This document shows positions 12,126 through 24,877 of a stretch of DNA of 64,000 nt, in pieces (position 1 is the first letter of the stretch; each line of letters opens with the position of its first letter). The stretch spans positions 186,001 through 250,000 of the forward strand of contig JAQGEQ010000091.1 of the NCBI GenBank assembly GCA_034620365.1. Direction: 5' to 3'. The position numbers and the translations under genes were made by a program. The notes below the pieces were generated by a model. That model was not told the DNA's origin. It made no database searches and saw only the letters and a program-made list of their open reading frames with translations. Source of the DNA: Pegea sp. RAD2-039. Its lineage: Eukaryota > Chordata > Thaliacea > Salpida > Salpidae.

Positions 12126-13941
12126 TTTGAAAACATCAAATTAAATATTCCTTAAAACACTAAACAAAAAACTTAAAATTTCAATCATTGATAATTATAT
12201 CCATTTATAAAACTTTAATAAAACAATATTTATAGAAAAAATATCAAAGTTTGCAGACAAAAATCTTCCATTAAAAAATATAAAAATTACCTTTTACTTT
12301 CAAATTTTATTTAAAATTGAATTATAAAGCTTATAACAATAAAAAACCTGATCTATCTAAGATGAAAGTAATCTCAGCTTCATCTTAAAAATCTTCTCAA
12401 AATCTAACATTTAACAAAATTATTTTAATTATTCCTATTATTTATATACCATTTTTATACAAATCACTAATTGAAATTCATTATTAAAAAAAAATTTTAA
12501 ACTGAACGTGCAACTTGTTGGGGAACCACCAGCAGTATTTTTTTTATCATCAGAAAGTTGTATTTTACAAATGATAACTATTTATGTAGAAAATCTGTTT
12601 AAGTAAATATAATTAGATTATTTTTACTCAAAAAAATAAAAAAACGGTTTATTTTAACCTGAATACCTGACAAATCCTATAACAAAAATTAAGAGTTTTT
12701 AAATCTACTTCTTTGAGTATAGAAGAGGCACAATAAAAACAATTATAATAACATAGAATTTGATCCACCTTAAATAAAAAAGCAAACACTATTATAGCAG
12801 CTGGATGGTCGTCTTACTAAGGGTCCTTTTTATTTCAATACTTTTATTTTCTAACTTAGTTTTAAAAACTAAAACAATCTTTACTCCAACCTTTTAAACT
12901 TTTATCAAGAAATATTCTTTATTAGGGACCACCACAAGCATAATTTATATTAGATATTTGTTGTGCTTTAAAAAAATGAAATCTTTTAGCAGGTACTGAG
13001 TGAGCATCAGGAATACGGAATTAGTTAAGAATAGATCAACTGCTTTATTAAATTATTAATCTAGTAAAAATACTTTTATGATAAATGATTTTCTTACTTT
13101 GACACAGCAAAGTACATTTCATTGGAAAAATGAATCTTAGATAAAACAATTTCCTCAATTAATATTGGTGCCGAAGTAATTAAGTGTTAGAATTTTACCA
13201 GAAATGTCTAGAAGAGTATTCTTGAATTAGATGCAATGAATTTAGCTGGCTTTCTGTTGCGTGTTGATTTTTATAAAAAATAGTTGTAGAAAGAGTTTGT
13301 AAAATTTTATTTTTTTAACAACTTTAAGATTTTACTAACTACAGACTATGGTTTTTTTCTTTGGCATTATTAAGTTTAAACATAATTACATAAAAATAAC
13401 ACATACAAATTATCGGTCATACGGTGCTTCCCCTTACATTGTAGCTTCCAATTTTAGCAAACAAAGCATAAGTTTATTTATAAAATTTAAATTATTGACA
13501 TTGGTGTACAAATCATATTTTTAAAAAGCTTAGCTTTTCTATGAAAATATTTAATGAATAAATATTAGTAAATTTACTCAATTTTTCTCTAATTTTGAAG
13601 ATATTTTTTCTTCATTATTTTTATGGTACATAATCAATGTTTTATATTTAAAGTTTATTATTTTTTGAATATATTGGAACTATTTACTTCATTCAATTAC
13701 TTCATTAACACTAAATGTTTAAAAACACTATAGATCTGTATTACTCTTATACTTTCTTGCAATCAATATTATTAAAATATGTATATAGAAAAAGTTTTTC
13801 CAAATACAATTAATATCTTTCATATTCAGTTAATCAAGTTTTTCTACTAATTATATGTTTAATTTTTATAACTTTTAATCTTTATCATATGCAGGAATTA
13901 ACTTTTTATCTTTATGAATATTCATAGAATAAATAATTAGT
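12126..13941. other. Divergent intergenic region
   Basis: About 1.8 kb between two divergently transcribed genes, so it presumably holds both promoters. It is AT-rich, with no exon or recognisable repeat. A pyrimidine stretch ending in AG at 13926-13927 lies 14 nt before the transporter ATG and may be a 5' UTR or trans-splice acceptor. Confidence 0.5.
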
Positions 13942-15342
13942 ATGACTGAAGAAACTCTGAGCTTTACAGTTGAAGAAGCTGTAGAAAAGATTGGATTTGG
14001 AAGGTTTCAATGGAAGCTCTCATTATTCACAGGATCTGCTTGGATGGCTGATGCAATGGAATTGATGATTTTAAGCATCATTTCACCTCAATTAAGATGT
14101 GAATGGCATTTATATACATGGCAAGAAGCTTTAATCACTACTGTAGTCTTTATTGGGATGATGTTAAGCTCTTCAATGTGGGGTTCTATATGTGACTCTT
14201 ATGGAAGAAAAACCGGTTTAGTTATTTGTGTTATTTGGACTTTTTATATTGGATTTTTAAGCTCTTTCTCACCAAACTTAATTTGGTTGCTTGTTTTAAG
14301 GGGTTTAGTTGGGTTTGGCATTGGGGGTGTCCCTCAGTCAGTTACTTTATATGCCGAGTTTTTACCTTTGAAGTCTAGAGCCCCTTGTATTATGCTTATA
14401 GAAGTTTTTTGGGCTATTGGATCTTGTTTAGAGGTGATCTTAGCATTAATTTTGATGCCAACTCTTGGTTGGAGGTGGCTTCTTGCTATAAGTTCTATTC
14501 CTTTGTTTATATTTACAATTGCTTGCAAATGGATGCCTGAAAGCCCACGTTATCATATCTTATCTGGTCAACCACAAAAAGCTTTTGAAACTTTGCAAAG
14601 AATTGCTGCAGATAATAAAACAGAATTACCAAAAGGAAAACTGATTTGTGAACGACAAAAGAATAGAGGGAAAATAAAGGACTTATTTAAAACTAAAGAG
14701 TTAACAAGAACAACTCTATTATTATGGATAATCTGGTTTAATTGCGCTTTTTCATATTATGGTTTAGTTTTGATGACTACTGAACTTTTTCAGCAAGAAT
14801 TTGAAGATGGTAAGTGTCTTGAAAGTTCAAGTAGTGATGGAGATTGTAATATGGTATGTCATGAGCTTACTTCAAAAGATTATACAGATTTGTTATGGAC
14901 TACTATCGCTGAATTTCCAGGTTGCCTGCTAACTATTGGTATTATTGAATACTTTGGAAGAAAATGGACTATGATTTTAGACTTTGGTGGTTTTGTGATA
15001 TTTGTTCTTTTGATGATGTTGTGTGTTTCAAGAAACTTAATTATCTTTTTTCTTTTTGCTGCTAGAGCATTTATTTCTGGAGCTTTTCAAGCAGCATATG
15101 TATACACACCTGAAGTTTATCCTACAACTATAAGAGCTGTTGGTTTAGGATCTTGTAGTGGAATGTCCAGATTAGGAGCAATAGTTACACCTTTTGTTGC
15201 TCAGGTGATGATGAGTTCATCTTTTCATATGGCTCTCATAGTATATGCAGTAGTTTCTCTCTTGGCTGCAATCTCTTGTTACTTTCTGCCTATTGAAACC
15301 AAAGGTAGAGCAATGGAAGACTCTGCAACTACAACAAGTTAA
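13942..15342 (+). CDS. SVOP/SV2-like major facilitator transporter, single exon (466 aa)
   Basis: A membrane transporter of the major facilitator superfamily, most like synaptic vesicle 2-related protein (SVOP/SVOPL), itself related to organic ion transporters; the substrate is unknown. The N-terminus [20 protein letters not shown] (about residues 9-28) and the first membrane segment with [13 protein letters not shown] (33-45) are hallmarks of SVOP. The MFS signature [10 protein letters not shown] falls at 81-90, with a conserved Arg in the next loop ([11 protein letters not shown], 119-129) and MPESPRYH after helix 6 (198-205). The second half has [11 protein letters not shown] and ends with [12 protein letters not shown]. 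About twelve hydrophobic helices are seen. It is shorter than vertebrate SVOP (about 550 aa), mainly at the N-terminus. There are no introns, unlike most neighbours, which may reflect retroposition or intron loss. Confidence 0.9.
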   Translation: MTEETLSFTVEEAVEKIGFGRFQWKLSLFTGSAWMADAMELMILSIISPQLRCEWHLYTWQEALITTVVFIGMMLSSSMWGSICDSYGRKTGLVICVIWTFYIGFLSSFSPNLIWLLVLRGLVGFGIGGVPQSVTLYAEFLPLKSRAPCIMLIEVFWAIGSCLEVILALILMPTLGWRWLLAISSIPLFIFTIACKWMPESPRYHILSGQPQKAFETLQRIAADNKTELPKGKLICERQKNRGKIKDLFKTKELTRTTLLLWIIWFNCAFSYYGLVLMTTELFQQEFEDGKCLESSSSDGDCNMVCHELTSKDYTDLLWTTIAEFPGCLLTIGIIEYFGRKWTMILDFGGFVIFVLLMMLCVSRNLIIFFLFAARAFISGAFQAAYVYTPEVYPTTIRAVGLGSCSGMSRLGAIVTPFVAQVMMSSSFHMALIVYAVVSLLAAISCYFLPIETKGRAMEDSATTTS

Positions 15343-15870
15343 AAGTTTCTTTGTATTTATATCTTTATCTCATCATAAGTAATCTTCATATTGTTATATG
15401 TTACTATTCTAATATTTTGTTCATATTTTCTAAAAGCTTAAAAAAACAAATGTGATTTATCTTCCTTTTATTTTAAAATAATTCATTGTATCTTTTTATT
15501 ATTATTCTATCACTCTATTTATTATCAGTAGTTTATTATATTATTGACTGGAGATTATTTTACTAAAACTGCTAACTTATAAGCTTTCCATTGCATCATT
15601 TTGCACATTATTCCTGCAATTACATTCTCTTGCTAAATAATCTTTTGATATCTAATAATAGAGATTTATTGAGTTATGCTGTTGGCAATTGTGTATATTT
15701 GCACTTGTTATGTAATGTTTAAACCACCTTAACATGTTTTTAAAACCTTTAATATTGCAGTTTGTAGTATTAATTTATTATATTATCATGTGACTATATT
15801 CTATGTTTTGCTTTGTAACCATGTTATCATCTCTGCACAGATTTTATGATAATTTTTTACCTAAACAAAA
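15343..15870. other. Spacer between transporter and Nudix gene
   Basis: Probably the transporter 3' UTR followed by the upstream region of the Nudix gene. A CTCTGCACAG acceptor-like site ends at 15840, 30 nt before the next ATG. No coding exon was seen. Confidence 0.45.
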
Positions 15871-17809
15871 ATGTCGCTTGAATGGTGTAGAAAAATAAAA
15901 TCGTTGTTAACTGGCTTAAATAATTTTGCATTGTCAGGTTAGTTATTATTTATTTTAACTAGGTTTATGTTTTAGTTTATATTTGTAAAGAAGAAGTCAA
16001 GTTATTACATTTTTCTTTAACATCACACTGAACTATTTAAAAAAACTTTAAAAATATCTGTAAGGTTGACAAGTTCACAAAATTTTAATGAAATAAAACT
16101 TATATTTGTATTTACAACAAGCTTTATGTACATTTATTATTCATTGCAAGTCATAGGTACAAGTAAAATAACCTTGCAATTATAATTTTTATTAAATAAA
16201 AGACAATTCAAATAAATAGTTAGTTCTTGATGTAATTCATAAAAGTGATTTGGAAACATGTAAAATAACAACTTTTATTTTCATTACAGCTGTTTTAAAA
16301 TCATTACTAATAAAATTTGTATTTCATTTTCTTCTATAAATATTTACATAAAATATTTTTGTTTCCTAGGATCTTCAAAAGATCTTTGTTTACCTTTTAT
16401 TGTTAATAATTCTCAAGTTGGGTTTATCACACCAAAAGTTGTTCTTCTTTTGAAACGTTATCCGAATGTATTTGAAATATCATCTTCACATGTCAAGTTT
16501 ACTTCTAAGCTCGCTACTTACGAAAATAGATCAGAAGCTGTTGCAAATGTTTTAGAAGAGCTCAGAAAAAATGACTCTTATATCTCGTTGAAGCTATGGA
16601 GAGATGAGGTAACTATTTGCTCCTTTTAACCCCATTTCTTTGTAATCTAAACTTTAGAGAAGAGCTTTTTATAAACTTATGATAAAATTTCATTTTTGAA
16701 TAAAAACTTTCAACCAGTTGATGAAAACAAAATCAATTGATGTAAAATCAATATTTGAAATTTATTTATTTCAATAAATGCAAAGGAGGGTGCCTGAAAA
16801 AGCTAACACACATTCTCACAATTGTTTACTAAATATCATTTCAGCTATATGAAGTCAGATCGGATTACATCGGAGCCCCGATGTTCAAGCTTGAAAGGTG
16901 TGCATGTCCAATGTTTGGGGTATCTGCATGTGGGGCACATATGAATGGGTTCGTTAATCATTCAGAGAAAGGACTATCTTTATGGATTGCCACTAGGTGC
17001 TTTTTGCTTTTTTAAAAAATGATTTTCTTAAGAAAAGAATATCAACTATAATTCAAACTAAATAAATTCTATCAGATCATCAGGAAAGCAAACTTACCCA
17101 GGAATGCTTGACAATATGGTTGCTGGTGGTATCTCATGTGGATATGGAGTTAAAGAAACTTTGATAAAAGAGTGTGCAGAGGAAGCAGGAATACCTGAGG
17201 AGCTAGCGGCAAAATCGATTGTTGTTGGGATGATAAGGTGACTTTATGAAAATCAATAATATTGATTTTGAAATCGTCTTATTAAGATTTGTAAACCTTT
17301 GTACTAAACAAGCTTTTACAAATAAGTTTTATTCAAATCACAACCTTAAATGGTTTGTTAATGAAACTCATGTTTAAGTTGATGGTTTTAGCTACACGAA
17401 TGAAAACAATCTTGGGATTAAACCGGAAGCTCAATTTTGTTTTGATCTTGAAGTTCCTGAAAGTTTTCAACCAACTGCAGTTGATGGAGAAGTTGAAAAA
17501 TTTGAACTTTATCCAATTGAAGAGGTTTATTTTGAAAATTAACTAACCACGTGTGTTAATAACTGAATTTTGCAGGTAAAAGATCTGATTACTTCTAACA
17601 ATTTCAAGCCTAACAGCGCTGCTGTTACTTTAGACTTTCTTATTAGACGAGGATTTATCAATCCTGATAAAAGTGAGATTTTGATCTTTTTAAGACAATT
17701 TTTTTAGATAATTATTTAAAATAATCATTTTATTTCAAGATTTTATCCAAATAAAATTTGTTTAACAGTTGAAAATTACATCGAAATTTTACAACTCCTC
17801 CGTAAGTGA
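15871..17809 (+). CDS. DUF4743-Nudix hydrolase (thiamine pyrophosphokinase-related), 296 aa
   Basis: Related to the DUF4743 plus Nudix proteins such as yeast YJR142W and plant NUDT20/24, which act on (oxy)thiamine diphosphates or related nucleoside diphosphates. Exons (plus): 15871-15937, 16370-16608, 16845-16996, 17076-17237, 17392-17524, 17576-17672 and 17769-17809, phases consistent. The N-terminal DUF4743 part has VGFITPKVVLLL and LYEVRS. The Nudix fold follows with CGAHMNGFV, SLWIATRSSGKQTYPGMLDNM and the Nudix box at about residues 170-192 (GGISCGYGVKETLIKECAEE). The catalytic KECAEEAGI core is intact, but the first Glu of the consensus (GX5E) is Tyr176. The C-terminal FKPNSAAVTLDFLIRRGFI block is typical of the family. 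Intron 2 carries a LINE tail fragment. The gene converges on USB1. Confidence 0.9.
16757..16840 (-). mobile_element. LINE 3'-end fragment in Nudix intron
   Basis: A short TTTA run followed by TTCAATAAATGCAAAGGAGG and then GCTAACACACATTCTCACAA. It matches the 3' UTR end seen in the other LINE copies of this window. Only the last 70-80 bp are present, as expected for a severely 5'-truncated insertion. Confidence 0.6.
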
Positions 17810-18322
17810 CTTCACATCAAATTTCGTCTCTCTGATTGTTTCTAGCACACCGAACTCAATTTACGAGAAATTATCCAAGTTATGGAACAATTTTTTCGTG
17901 TGTGAAGTTATTAGATTAGACTTTAATAGGCAGCAGATTTATATTTAGTAACATTTCGAACTTCGATCAAACAACAAGTTTTTATTTATCAATTGTTGCT
18001 TTATTGTCAGTTTAAAAATTTTTCGATCAGTTTTGTCAGCTTATGTTATAGAGTTATAAAAAATTGTTGATCCTCATTTTCTAAATATTTTTAAACCAAA
18101 ATGTATGACAAATGGAGATAACAAATTTTAAAGCTTTTATACCGGAAATAATGCAGCAAAATAAATAAAATAAAAATATATTTGAATCAAATTTTATCAA
18201 AATATCAATTTTTAAGATATAACTTTTAAGTCTTGATTAAAATTATGATGATGACTAATTAAACTTTTGAATATTTAAAATCAACAAAAATAAGAAAATA
18301 AATCGTTTTAATAAATAAGCGA
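17810..18322. other. Convergent 3' spacer
   Basis: Shared 3' flank of the Nudix gene (plus) and USB1 (minus). AT-rich; it will contain both polyadenylation regions. No exon was seen. Confidence 0.5.
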
Positions 18323-19570
18323 TTAATCAAGTTGTTTTAAAGAAAAAGTCAAAAGTTTATTTCCTGATTTCATAAAAATGTGAGTCACTTCAAATGACAT
18401 TAAAGTCGAATTTTCATTTTCAATATTTGACCAAAATGTTTTAAAATAGTCTAAAATATGAGAGGAATCTTTATGAGAACTTACATCGCCTAAACACCAA
18501 GCTATACTTATATGAAATGAAGGATTTTTATAATATTTATCACAATTATATGCAGTCATTGCTTCATCAATACAAGAAACTGCTTTCTTCAGTTTTTCTC
18601 TTATAGAATAGCAATCAATCTGAAATATAATTCATGAAACAAATAAGTTTTTATTATCAAATAGATTACCTTAAAACCCAAAAAAGAGCGGGTCTTTTCT
18701 TCATTGGTAAAAAAAGAAAGACTTTTGCTTGAAAAGTAGGTCTTAAACTGATAAAAGTTAGTAAACAGGTTCTTTAGGTCACTATACATAGGTTGAATTT
18801 GATGATAAGCAAGCACAACAGTTTTTGAAAGACTCAAGTGTATCTCTTTCATAGAGTGCCATTCCATATCACCTAAAAAATGAATTTTCCAAGTAAAACT
18901 GCTTTATAATAAATGTATAATGAAATAAAGATTTATAAATAATATCATCTTAATTATACCACAACAATGAGTTTCTTTTAATACAATTTATATTCTAAAT
19001 CTGTCAAATTATATTTGTAACAAACAGGTTAGAGTTTGAAAATGTTGAAAAATTTAAGTTTCATTTTCTTATAAGCATCTATGAGATTAAAACATAATTG
19101 AGTTAAACAAAAATCTTCCTATTCAATAACAAATCAAACATAAATAAAATACTTTTTTCTATATTAACTTCTAACAGAGATAATAAATAATATAGATAAG
19201 ACACATTTAAGTGATCATTTAAAATAAAAGTAAATATAATTTAAGTTATTTAATTAGCAACAGAGTCAGCAGTTAAGTAATTACCTTTAAAGTTTTCTAT
19301 AGAATTATTTACTTCTTGTATTAGATCAAAACTTTTCTTATATGGATAAGGAACAAATATGTGAGTTGCCCAATTACCAGGTTGATGAGCAAAGCTTCTT
19401 TTTCTTCCAGAATGACTCTCTTTAATAGCTTTCTCTACTTTTTTGTTAAAAAGATCTTCTATAACATCTGGTACTACCAGCTTAGTTGAACAAGTACTTT
19501 TTAATTCATTATTTTTTTCTTCATCACTTGATTCACTTTCATAAGTTTGTAATAATTTTAAACTGTTCAT
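18323..19570 (-). CDS. USB1: U6 snRNA 3'-5' phosphodiesterase USB1 (261 aa)
   Basis: USB1 trims the oligo(U) tail of U6 snRNA in the nucleus, leaving a protected 3' end. Exons (minus): 19285-19570, 18670-18872 and 18323-18619, phases consistent. It is a 2H phosphodiesterase. The two catalytic tetrapeptides are HLSL (from residue 107) and HISI (from residue 199), spaced as in the family. Diagnostic family blocks are RKRSFAHQPGNWATHIFVPY near residues 57-76, FTNEEKTRSFLGF, FHISIAWCLGD and KSGNKLLTFSL at the end. The N-terminus is acidic and low-complexity (SESSDEEKNN), also common in USB1. A CAG acceptor-like site lies only 6 nt upstream of the ATG (19577-19579), with a pyrimidine tract before it. 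Confidence 0.94.
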
Positions 19571-20579
19571 TGTATTCTGTAATAAATAAAAATAATAAGA
19601 TTTATAAAAATTATATGATTGTCTTTTTGTAACCAGAGAAACATTAAAAATTTAATTTTAAAATATTTCAAGCTACTTGCAGGTATAATTTTTGAAAAAT
19701 AAAATTTTTATAAAAATACAATTAATAAGAATTATAAAAAAGAGAAAATATTTAAAAGCTGTTAAAATGCTAAAAAATTATAACCCAAAGAATAATTATT
19801 TAAAAAATGAGTTCTACGAACTGGGAAATACCCAAAGTCGTAAATATATTAGAAACAATTTCGATTTAGTGTAAAAACTCTAACTTTGGCTCAAGAACAA
19901 TTAAACTTCAATTATGATAATAAGATGTATAAGTTTGAAAATTAAAGTTTTACTACAAAAAGAATGTATCAATCTGAAGAAAATAAAAAGTATCTACGAA
20001 TTAAATGAAAGTTATTTACCTAAGTGCGGTAGAAATGCATGTTTTTATTACATAAATAGTTTTTGAAATTAACAAGAAAAATAAATTTATTACTGATGTT
20101 AATATCTACAGAATAATATATTTTATTTAGATTTTTCTAGCTTGATACTTACAAAGAATGACTACAAAATAAGTAGTATTTATTTTTTTCTTTAATCTAC
20201 TTTTTGATATTTTGTAATTCACCAGTATTCTGGCGAAACAGATGGCTACAGAAAGAGTCAACTTCCAGCGAAAACGTTTCAAACAACAGAAAGAATAGAG
20301 ACTATAGAAACTTAAACAGTCCGAACTATAGTGGACTGAGCAATCCAATCGTGAAAACTTTATGAAAATTCATAGATGTTATAAAAAGCGTTCAATATCT
20401 AATTATGCTCTTAAAGAATATGTTTTCAAATGAATCTACTGAAAAAAGTAATAGGCATGTTTGAAAGCATGTATAAAAGAGACAGCATGACTTTTTAGTA
20501 AGTCATGAACATAGAGATGATAGAGATGAACAAAGAGAGTGGTCACTATCATACAAAGTGTCCTTAACGGAGAATATAT
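19571..20579. other. Intergenic, no gene seen
   Basis: AT-rich. A short plus-strand open frame at 19692-19874 is lysine- and isoleucine-rich and looks like chance. Around 20450-20580 composition becomes richer in G+C toward the decayed element that follows. Confidence 0.4.
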
Positions 20580-21020
20580 TCTCTCTGCTTACTCATATTC
20601 AATCTGGTGATGGATGATGTGGTGGAAGTAATTAGTAACAGGATGTAAGTGTGATCAGGAGGAGATACTATTTTGCTGAAAAAGCATCACCTAAACTGCA
20701 ATCAAATTTTCAAAGTTTTCTCTTAGAGAATGGTCTTATGTGATCTGAAGATGAATGTTACAAAGTGTGCAGCTGTTAACCTAATAGTGGAAGTAAAGTG
20801 GTAAGTCACTAATGAAGTGACGAGGTGAAGTGAGGTGAACGAGTTATGATCCAATTACTTGCAGTAGGGACTTTCCCTCACTGTTAGAAAGGGACAAGGT
20901 AGCGCAGAAGAGAATCTAAAGCCTCAACAATGACTTTTAAGTTCAACCCAAAAAAACTTTAAAGAAATTGGAGAGGAACTCAGAACTGACCGCCGACTGA
21001 AAAAACCTGACATCAAGACC
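20580..21020 (+). pseudogene. Decayed reverse transcriptase fragment
   Basis: In one plus-strand frame, interrupted by several stops, the translation from about 20586 reads LLIFNLVMDDVVEVISNRM, resembling the LSPxLFNLxMDDL region of non-LTR reverse transcriptases. After two stops it continues GDTILLKKHHLN...QIFKVFS, then RMVLCDLKMNVTKCAAVN. This has the spacing of the RT block that follows the catalytic DD, ending in the GLxLNxxKC-like motif. The stretch has higher G+C than its flanks. It is dead, and differs from the LINE copies elsewhere in the window; R2/R4-type or a related clade is possible. The part after about 20800 is not recognisable. Confidence 0.45.
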
Positions 21021-22383
21021 CGAAACGAATTTTAAGTTTTTAACTTTATTAGATAATGTAGATAAGATGGAATACAAGTAAAAGTAAGAAAATAACAAAG
21101 TCCTAAATGTAGGCTATATTAAAACTGTAGAACTTTCTAACAGAAATACTTCACTACAATTTTTTTAGATAATGCAAAAAGACTAATAGTTTTTAAACAA
21201 TTATATTAGATAAATTACGACGTTATTATTACTATTAAAATTTAAATACAAGATGTTCACAATTTGTGTAATTAACTTCATGAACACAATATGCTTTAGA
21301 TGCAATTTTAGATATGTTTTATTCATATTTGTGTAATGAAAATAACTCTTAACGAGAGGTTTGCTCTTTTTTATTCTATTGTAAAAAGCGGTTAATAACA
21401 ATAGTAAGAAACAACGAGAAACCCAAAGCATACAAAAAATTAGTTATTCACAATGCGTGTAAACGAGACTTGAAATACATATGCGTTAAAATATTCTACT
21501 GCAATACCATTCAAATGTATAACATATGTGGTCAAATAATCTCCTGTTATACAATTTAAGAATTCAGCGTTAAGTATAATACTATTACTAACTTACTTTA
21601 GCTTCTAAAAAGAAAAGTAGAAAAAATGTTAACTCATGATAATTATATTTATTTTATTTACAAATATTATTAATTTGTGATAACTTCAATTCTTTATTTT
21701 AATAATGAACAACATGGTTGAAAATATGAAACAAGCAACTAATTTGTAAGCAACTAAGTAAGCAAGTTCTTTGGGTTTTGTTGAGAGGCCTTGATGCTCC
21801 TTGATTAAAATTTTTACAATCATTTTGGTCACACTTTATTTTCATAATCTTCAGTTTAAGAGAAGTTTCAGGAACTTTTTCTAAGATCAAAAATTTTGGT
21901 TATTTTTCAAAACTGCTTTTAAACTCCAAATTTTAAGGAAACCTTTTATTATTGTCTCGCAAGTAAGCTTGAATAATCATGAATTGATTTTTTAGACTTG
22001 TTTAAATTATTCCAAAAATTGTTCGTTTAAAATCTACCCTCAAAGAATTTGCTAAGAAACTTTTAGTGTAAACGTCGTTAGTATTTATTCAAACTCATTT
22101 TTTCATCTTTAAAAATATTTGAAATTTTGTCAAACAACCTACCAGCTTCATATTACAGAATAATTTTTAATTCCAATTCTTAATTACATCTTTAAATTTT
22201 AATTGGAAAAGTTTTTGATCAATACAACATTTAATATAATAAATTAATTGTCATTTCTTTAAAAACAAATATTTAAACGCTCAATATTAGAATACTATTT
22301 TAATCTTATTTTAAACTTTTATTTTTTAATCTTGATTTGTGTTCAAACAACTATTTTCAAATCTATTAATACTCACTTTCATA
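21021..22383. other. Intergenic, no gene seen
   Basis: AT-rich sequence between the decayed RT and the 3' end of the small membrane protein gene. No coding exon could be supported. A minus-strand open frame at 21201-21431 begins with a hydrophobic run but then becomes low-complexity. Confidence 0.45.
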
Positions 22384-23397
22384 TCACATATTTGTGATAA
22401 TTGGTGAAGGAGCAACTTCAGTATTATTTCCCAATAATTCATTTTGCTACAATTAAAAAAATTATCATTTCAGTAATAACAAACTGTTACAAATTGGAAT
22501 AATTACAATTGAAATTGATCTAGATCTTCCTTTTATCAATTTTCATGAAAGTTTTAATAGAAAATGTCAAACAAATGTAACAATTCTTACTGTTTGGAGG
22601 GCATATGTAGGTTCTTCAACACTTTTTTGGCGATTGATTCCGTAGTAGCACCACAGAATCCCAAAAATAAATAACATTATCAGTACGAAGATTAAAATAT
22701 GATCTGTTAGAGATTTAACTATAGTTAACTTTAATTATAGTTGATGCAGCTAAATAATTTTTTATCAAAATTAGCATCAAATAGATAAATAAACGTTAAA
22801 AAGTTGCTCAATAATTAAAATATTTAAAGTATTTGAACGACTAAGAAAAACGAGATTTCTCATTTTGAGAAAAAAGAGAAAAAAGTATTTCTCAAATTAA
22901 AATAATCAAAACTTTATTTTTATTTTATCTCAAACATAATTGAACTTTTTATCTTCATCTATATCTTCTTAATCATTTTAAGTTAAGCTAAACTAAAGCC
23001 TCAAAGTATAGAATTCGATAATATACACTTACACCATTTAATTCCACCACTAAAACCAAAGCCTCCTCCAAAAGACCCTTTTGTAAAGAACATTTTTGTA
23101 CTTTTAAATAAGATATCATTTAAAATATATTGAAATTTGAGCTCAAAAAAAAATCGGTCAATATTTCTAAGATTTTTTTACAACGCGATTAATTTCCTTA
23201 ACTTAAAATGGATTTTAATAAAATTGGCATCTTTTAAAAGTAAAGACTTTGATTGTTACCTCCTCTTCTTCGTGACTCCGCTATCTATAAAATAAGATCA
23301 AAACAGTTCTGATAAAAGAATTATTTAAAACTGTCACCTGAAGTGATGAAGCCAATAGAAATACCAAAAAAAACATCTTATTCATCATTAGTAGCAT
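22384..23397 (-). CDS. Small single-pass membrane protein, glycine-rich ectodomain (101 aa)
   Basis: Not recognised as a known family. Five minus-strand exons join cleanly: 23338-23397, 23260-23284, 23033-23077, 22591-22703 and 22384-22446. Exon 1 is a signal peptide (MLLMMNKMFFLVFLLASSLQ). A basic cluster SRRRGG follows, then the glycine/phenylalanine-rich segment GSFGGGFGFSGGIKW (29-43). A strong transmembrane helix spans about residues 45-64 (HILIFVLIMLFIFGILWCYY), followed by a polar cytoplasmic tail of about 37 residues containing EEPTYALQ. The predicted topology is type I: short secreted side, one helix, tail with a possible tyrosine motif. Support comes from the frame staying open across four splices and from the sensible order of segments. 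The exon 3 acceptor (CTTTACAAAAG) is weak. Because all exons are 25-113 nt, ordinary ORF calling misses the gene. Confidence 0.62.
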
Positions 23398-23795
23398 TTG
23401 TCAGTTTATTTAAATGAATATTCACTAATAATAAAATTGACTTCATTAAATCATAGGAACAAAGTCTTTTTTAAGACCTTCTTTAAATTTTTAGGAATAA
23501 TAAATGAAAAATGATGACACAATTTATTAAAAATGTCTAAAAATTTGTTTGAAATTTCTTTAAAGTTTTTGAATGCTGTAATAACTTTCAAATTAAGAAA
23601 TTAATTTTTTAAATTAAGAAATATGTTTTTCAAAACGTATATTTATTTTAAGTCTCAACAATTGATTAACTCTGAGAATCATTAGGTTTTACTAGAATTT
23701 GAAACTAATTAAAATATAAAATAATAATTTAATTTTTAAAAACAACCATTTTTTTATTTAATTATAAACAAAACAAACTTTAGTCTAACAAATAT

Positions 23796-23895
23796 TTATT
23801 TATTTATTTATTACAATAAATGTGAAAGAGGGTGCCTAAAGAGAACACCTCTCGCTAACACACATTCTCACAAATTAGATCAAATTAGATATCAA
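23796..23895 (-). mobile_element. LINE 3'-end fragment with short TTTA tail
   Basis: About five TTTA units, then TACAATAAATGTGAAAGAGG and GCTAACACACATTCTCACAA, the same 3' terminal sequence as the longer LINE copies on the minus strand. The copy is truncated to little more than its last 80 bp. The rest of 23398-24340 is AT-rich without a gene. Confidence 0.65.
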
Positions 23896-24346
23896 ACATA
23901 GACCTAAAAAAATACATTTTATTCACCTTACATCTATTCACCTAAACAGTTTTTACAATTTCATTTTTTCTGAGATTTTACTTTAACATTTAGAAAAAGG
24001 TAAAAAACATGTAAAGTTAACAAGAAATAAAATTACAAATTAGAAAGTAAAAATAAAACTCTACAAAACTGCTGTGAACAATTAAACAAATTAGTAACAT
24101 TCATTGATTAAAAACTGCAAAGCATAAACAAATTAAACAAAAAGGGAACTAAATTAATAGAGACTTTGAAAAACCACTTTATTAGCATGCTTTTCGAAAT
24201 CAGTCAAACGTCACGAGTAGAATGCTTAGCTTTTAAATGAACTATGCAAAAGCTATTTTTTCTTAAGTAATTGTGTGACTATTCTGTATCTATTCAAGAT
24301 TGGCTTCAGCCTAAATATTCTTAAAATTTTATTTTCTCTGTTTGAA

Positions 24347-24877
<531 letters not shown>

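Noticed and set aside
20860-21020. Possible mitochondrial rRNA insert (phrases such as ACAAGGTAGCGCAG and CATCAAGACCCGAAACG)
   Set aside because: Resemblance to large-subunit rRNA is too short and interrupted; a decayed retroelement explains the region better. A blastn against rRNA would settle it.
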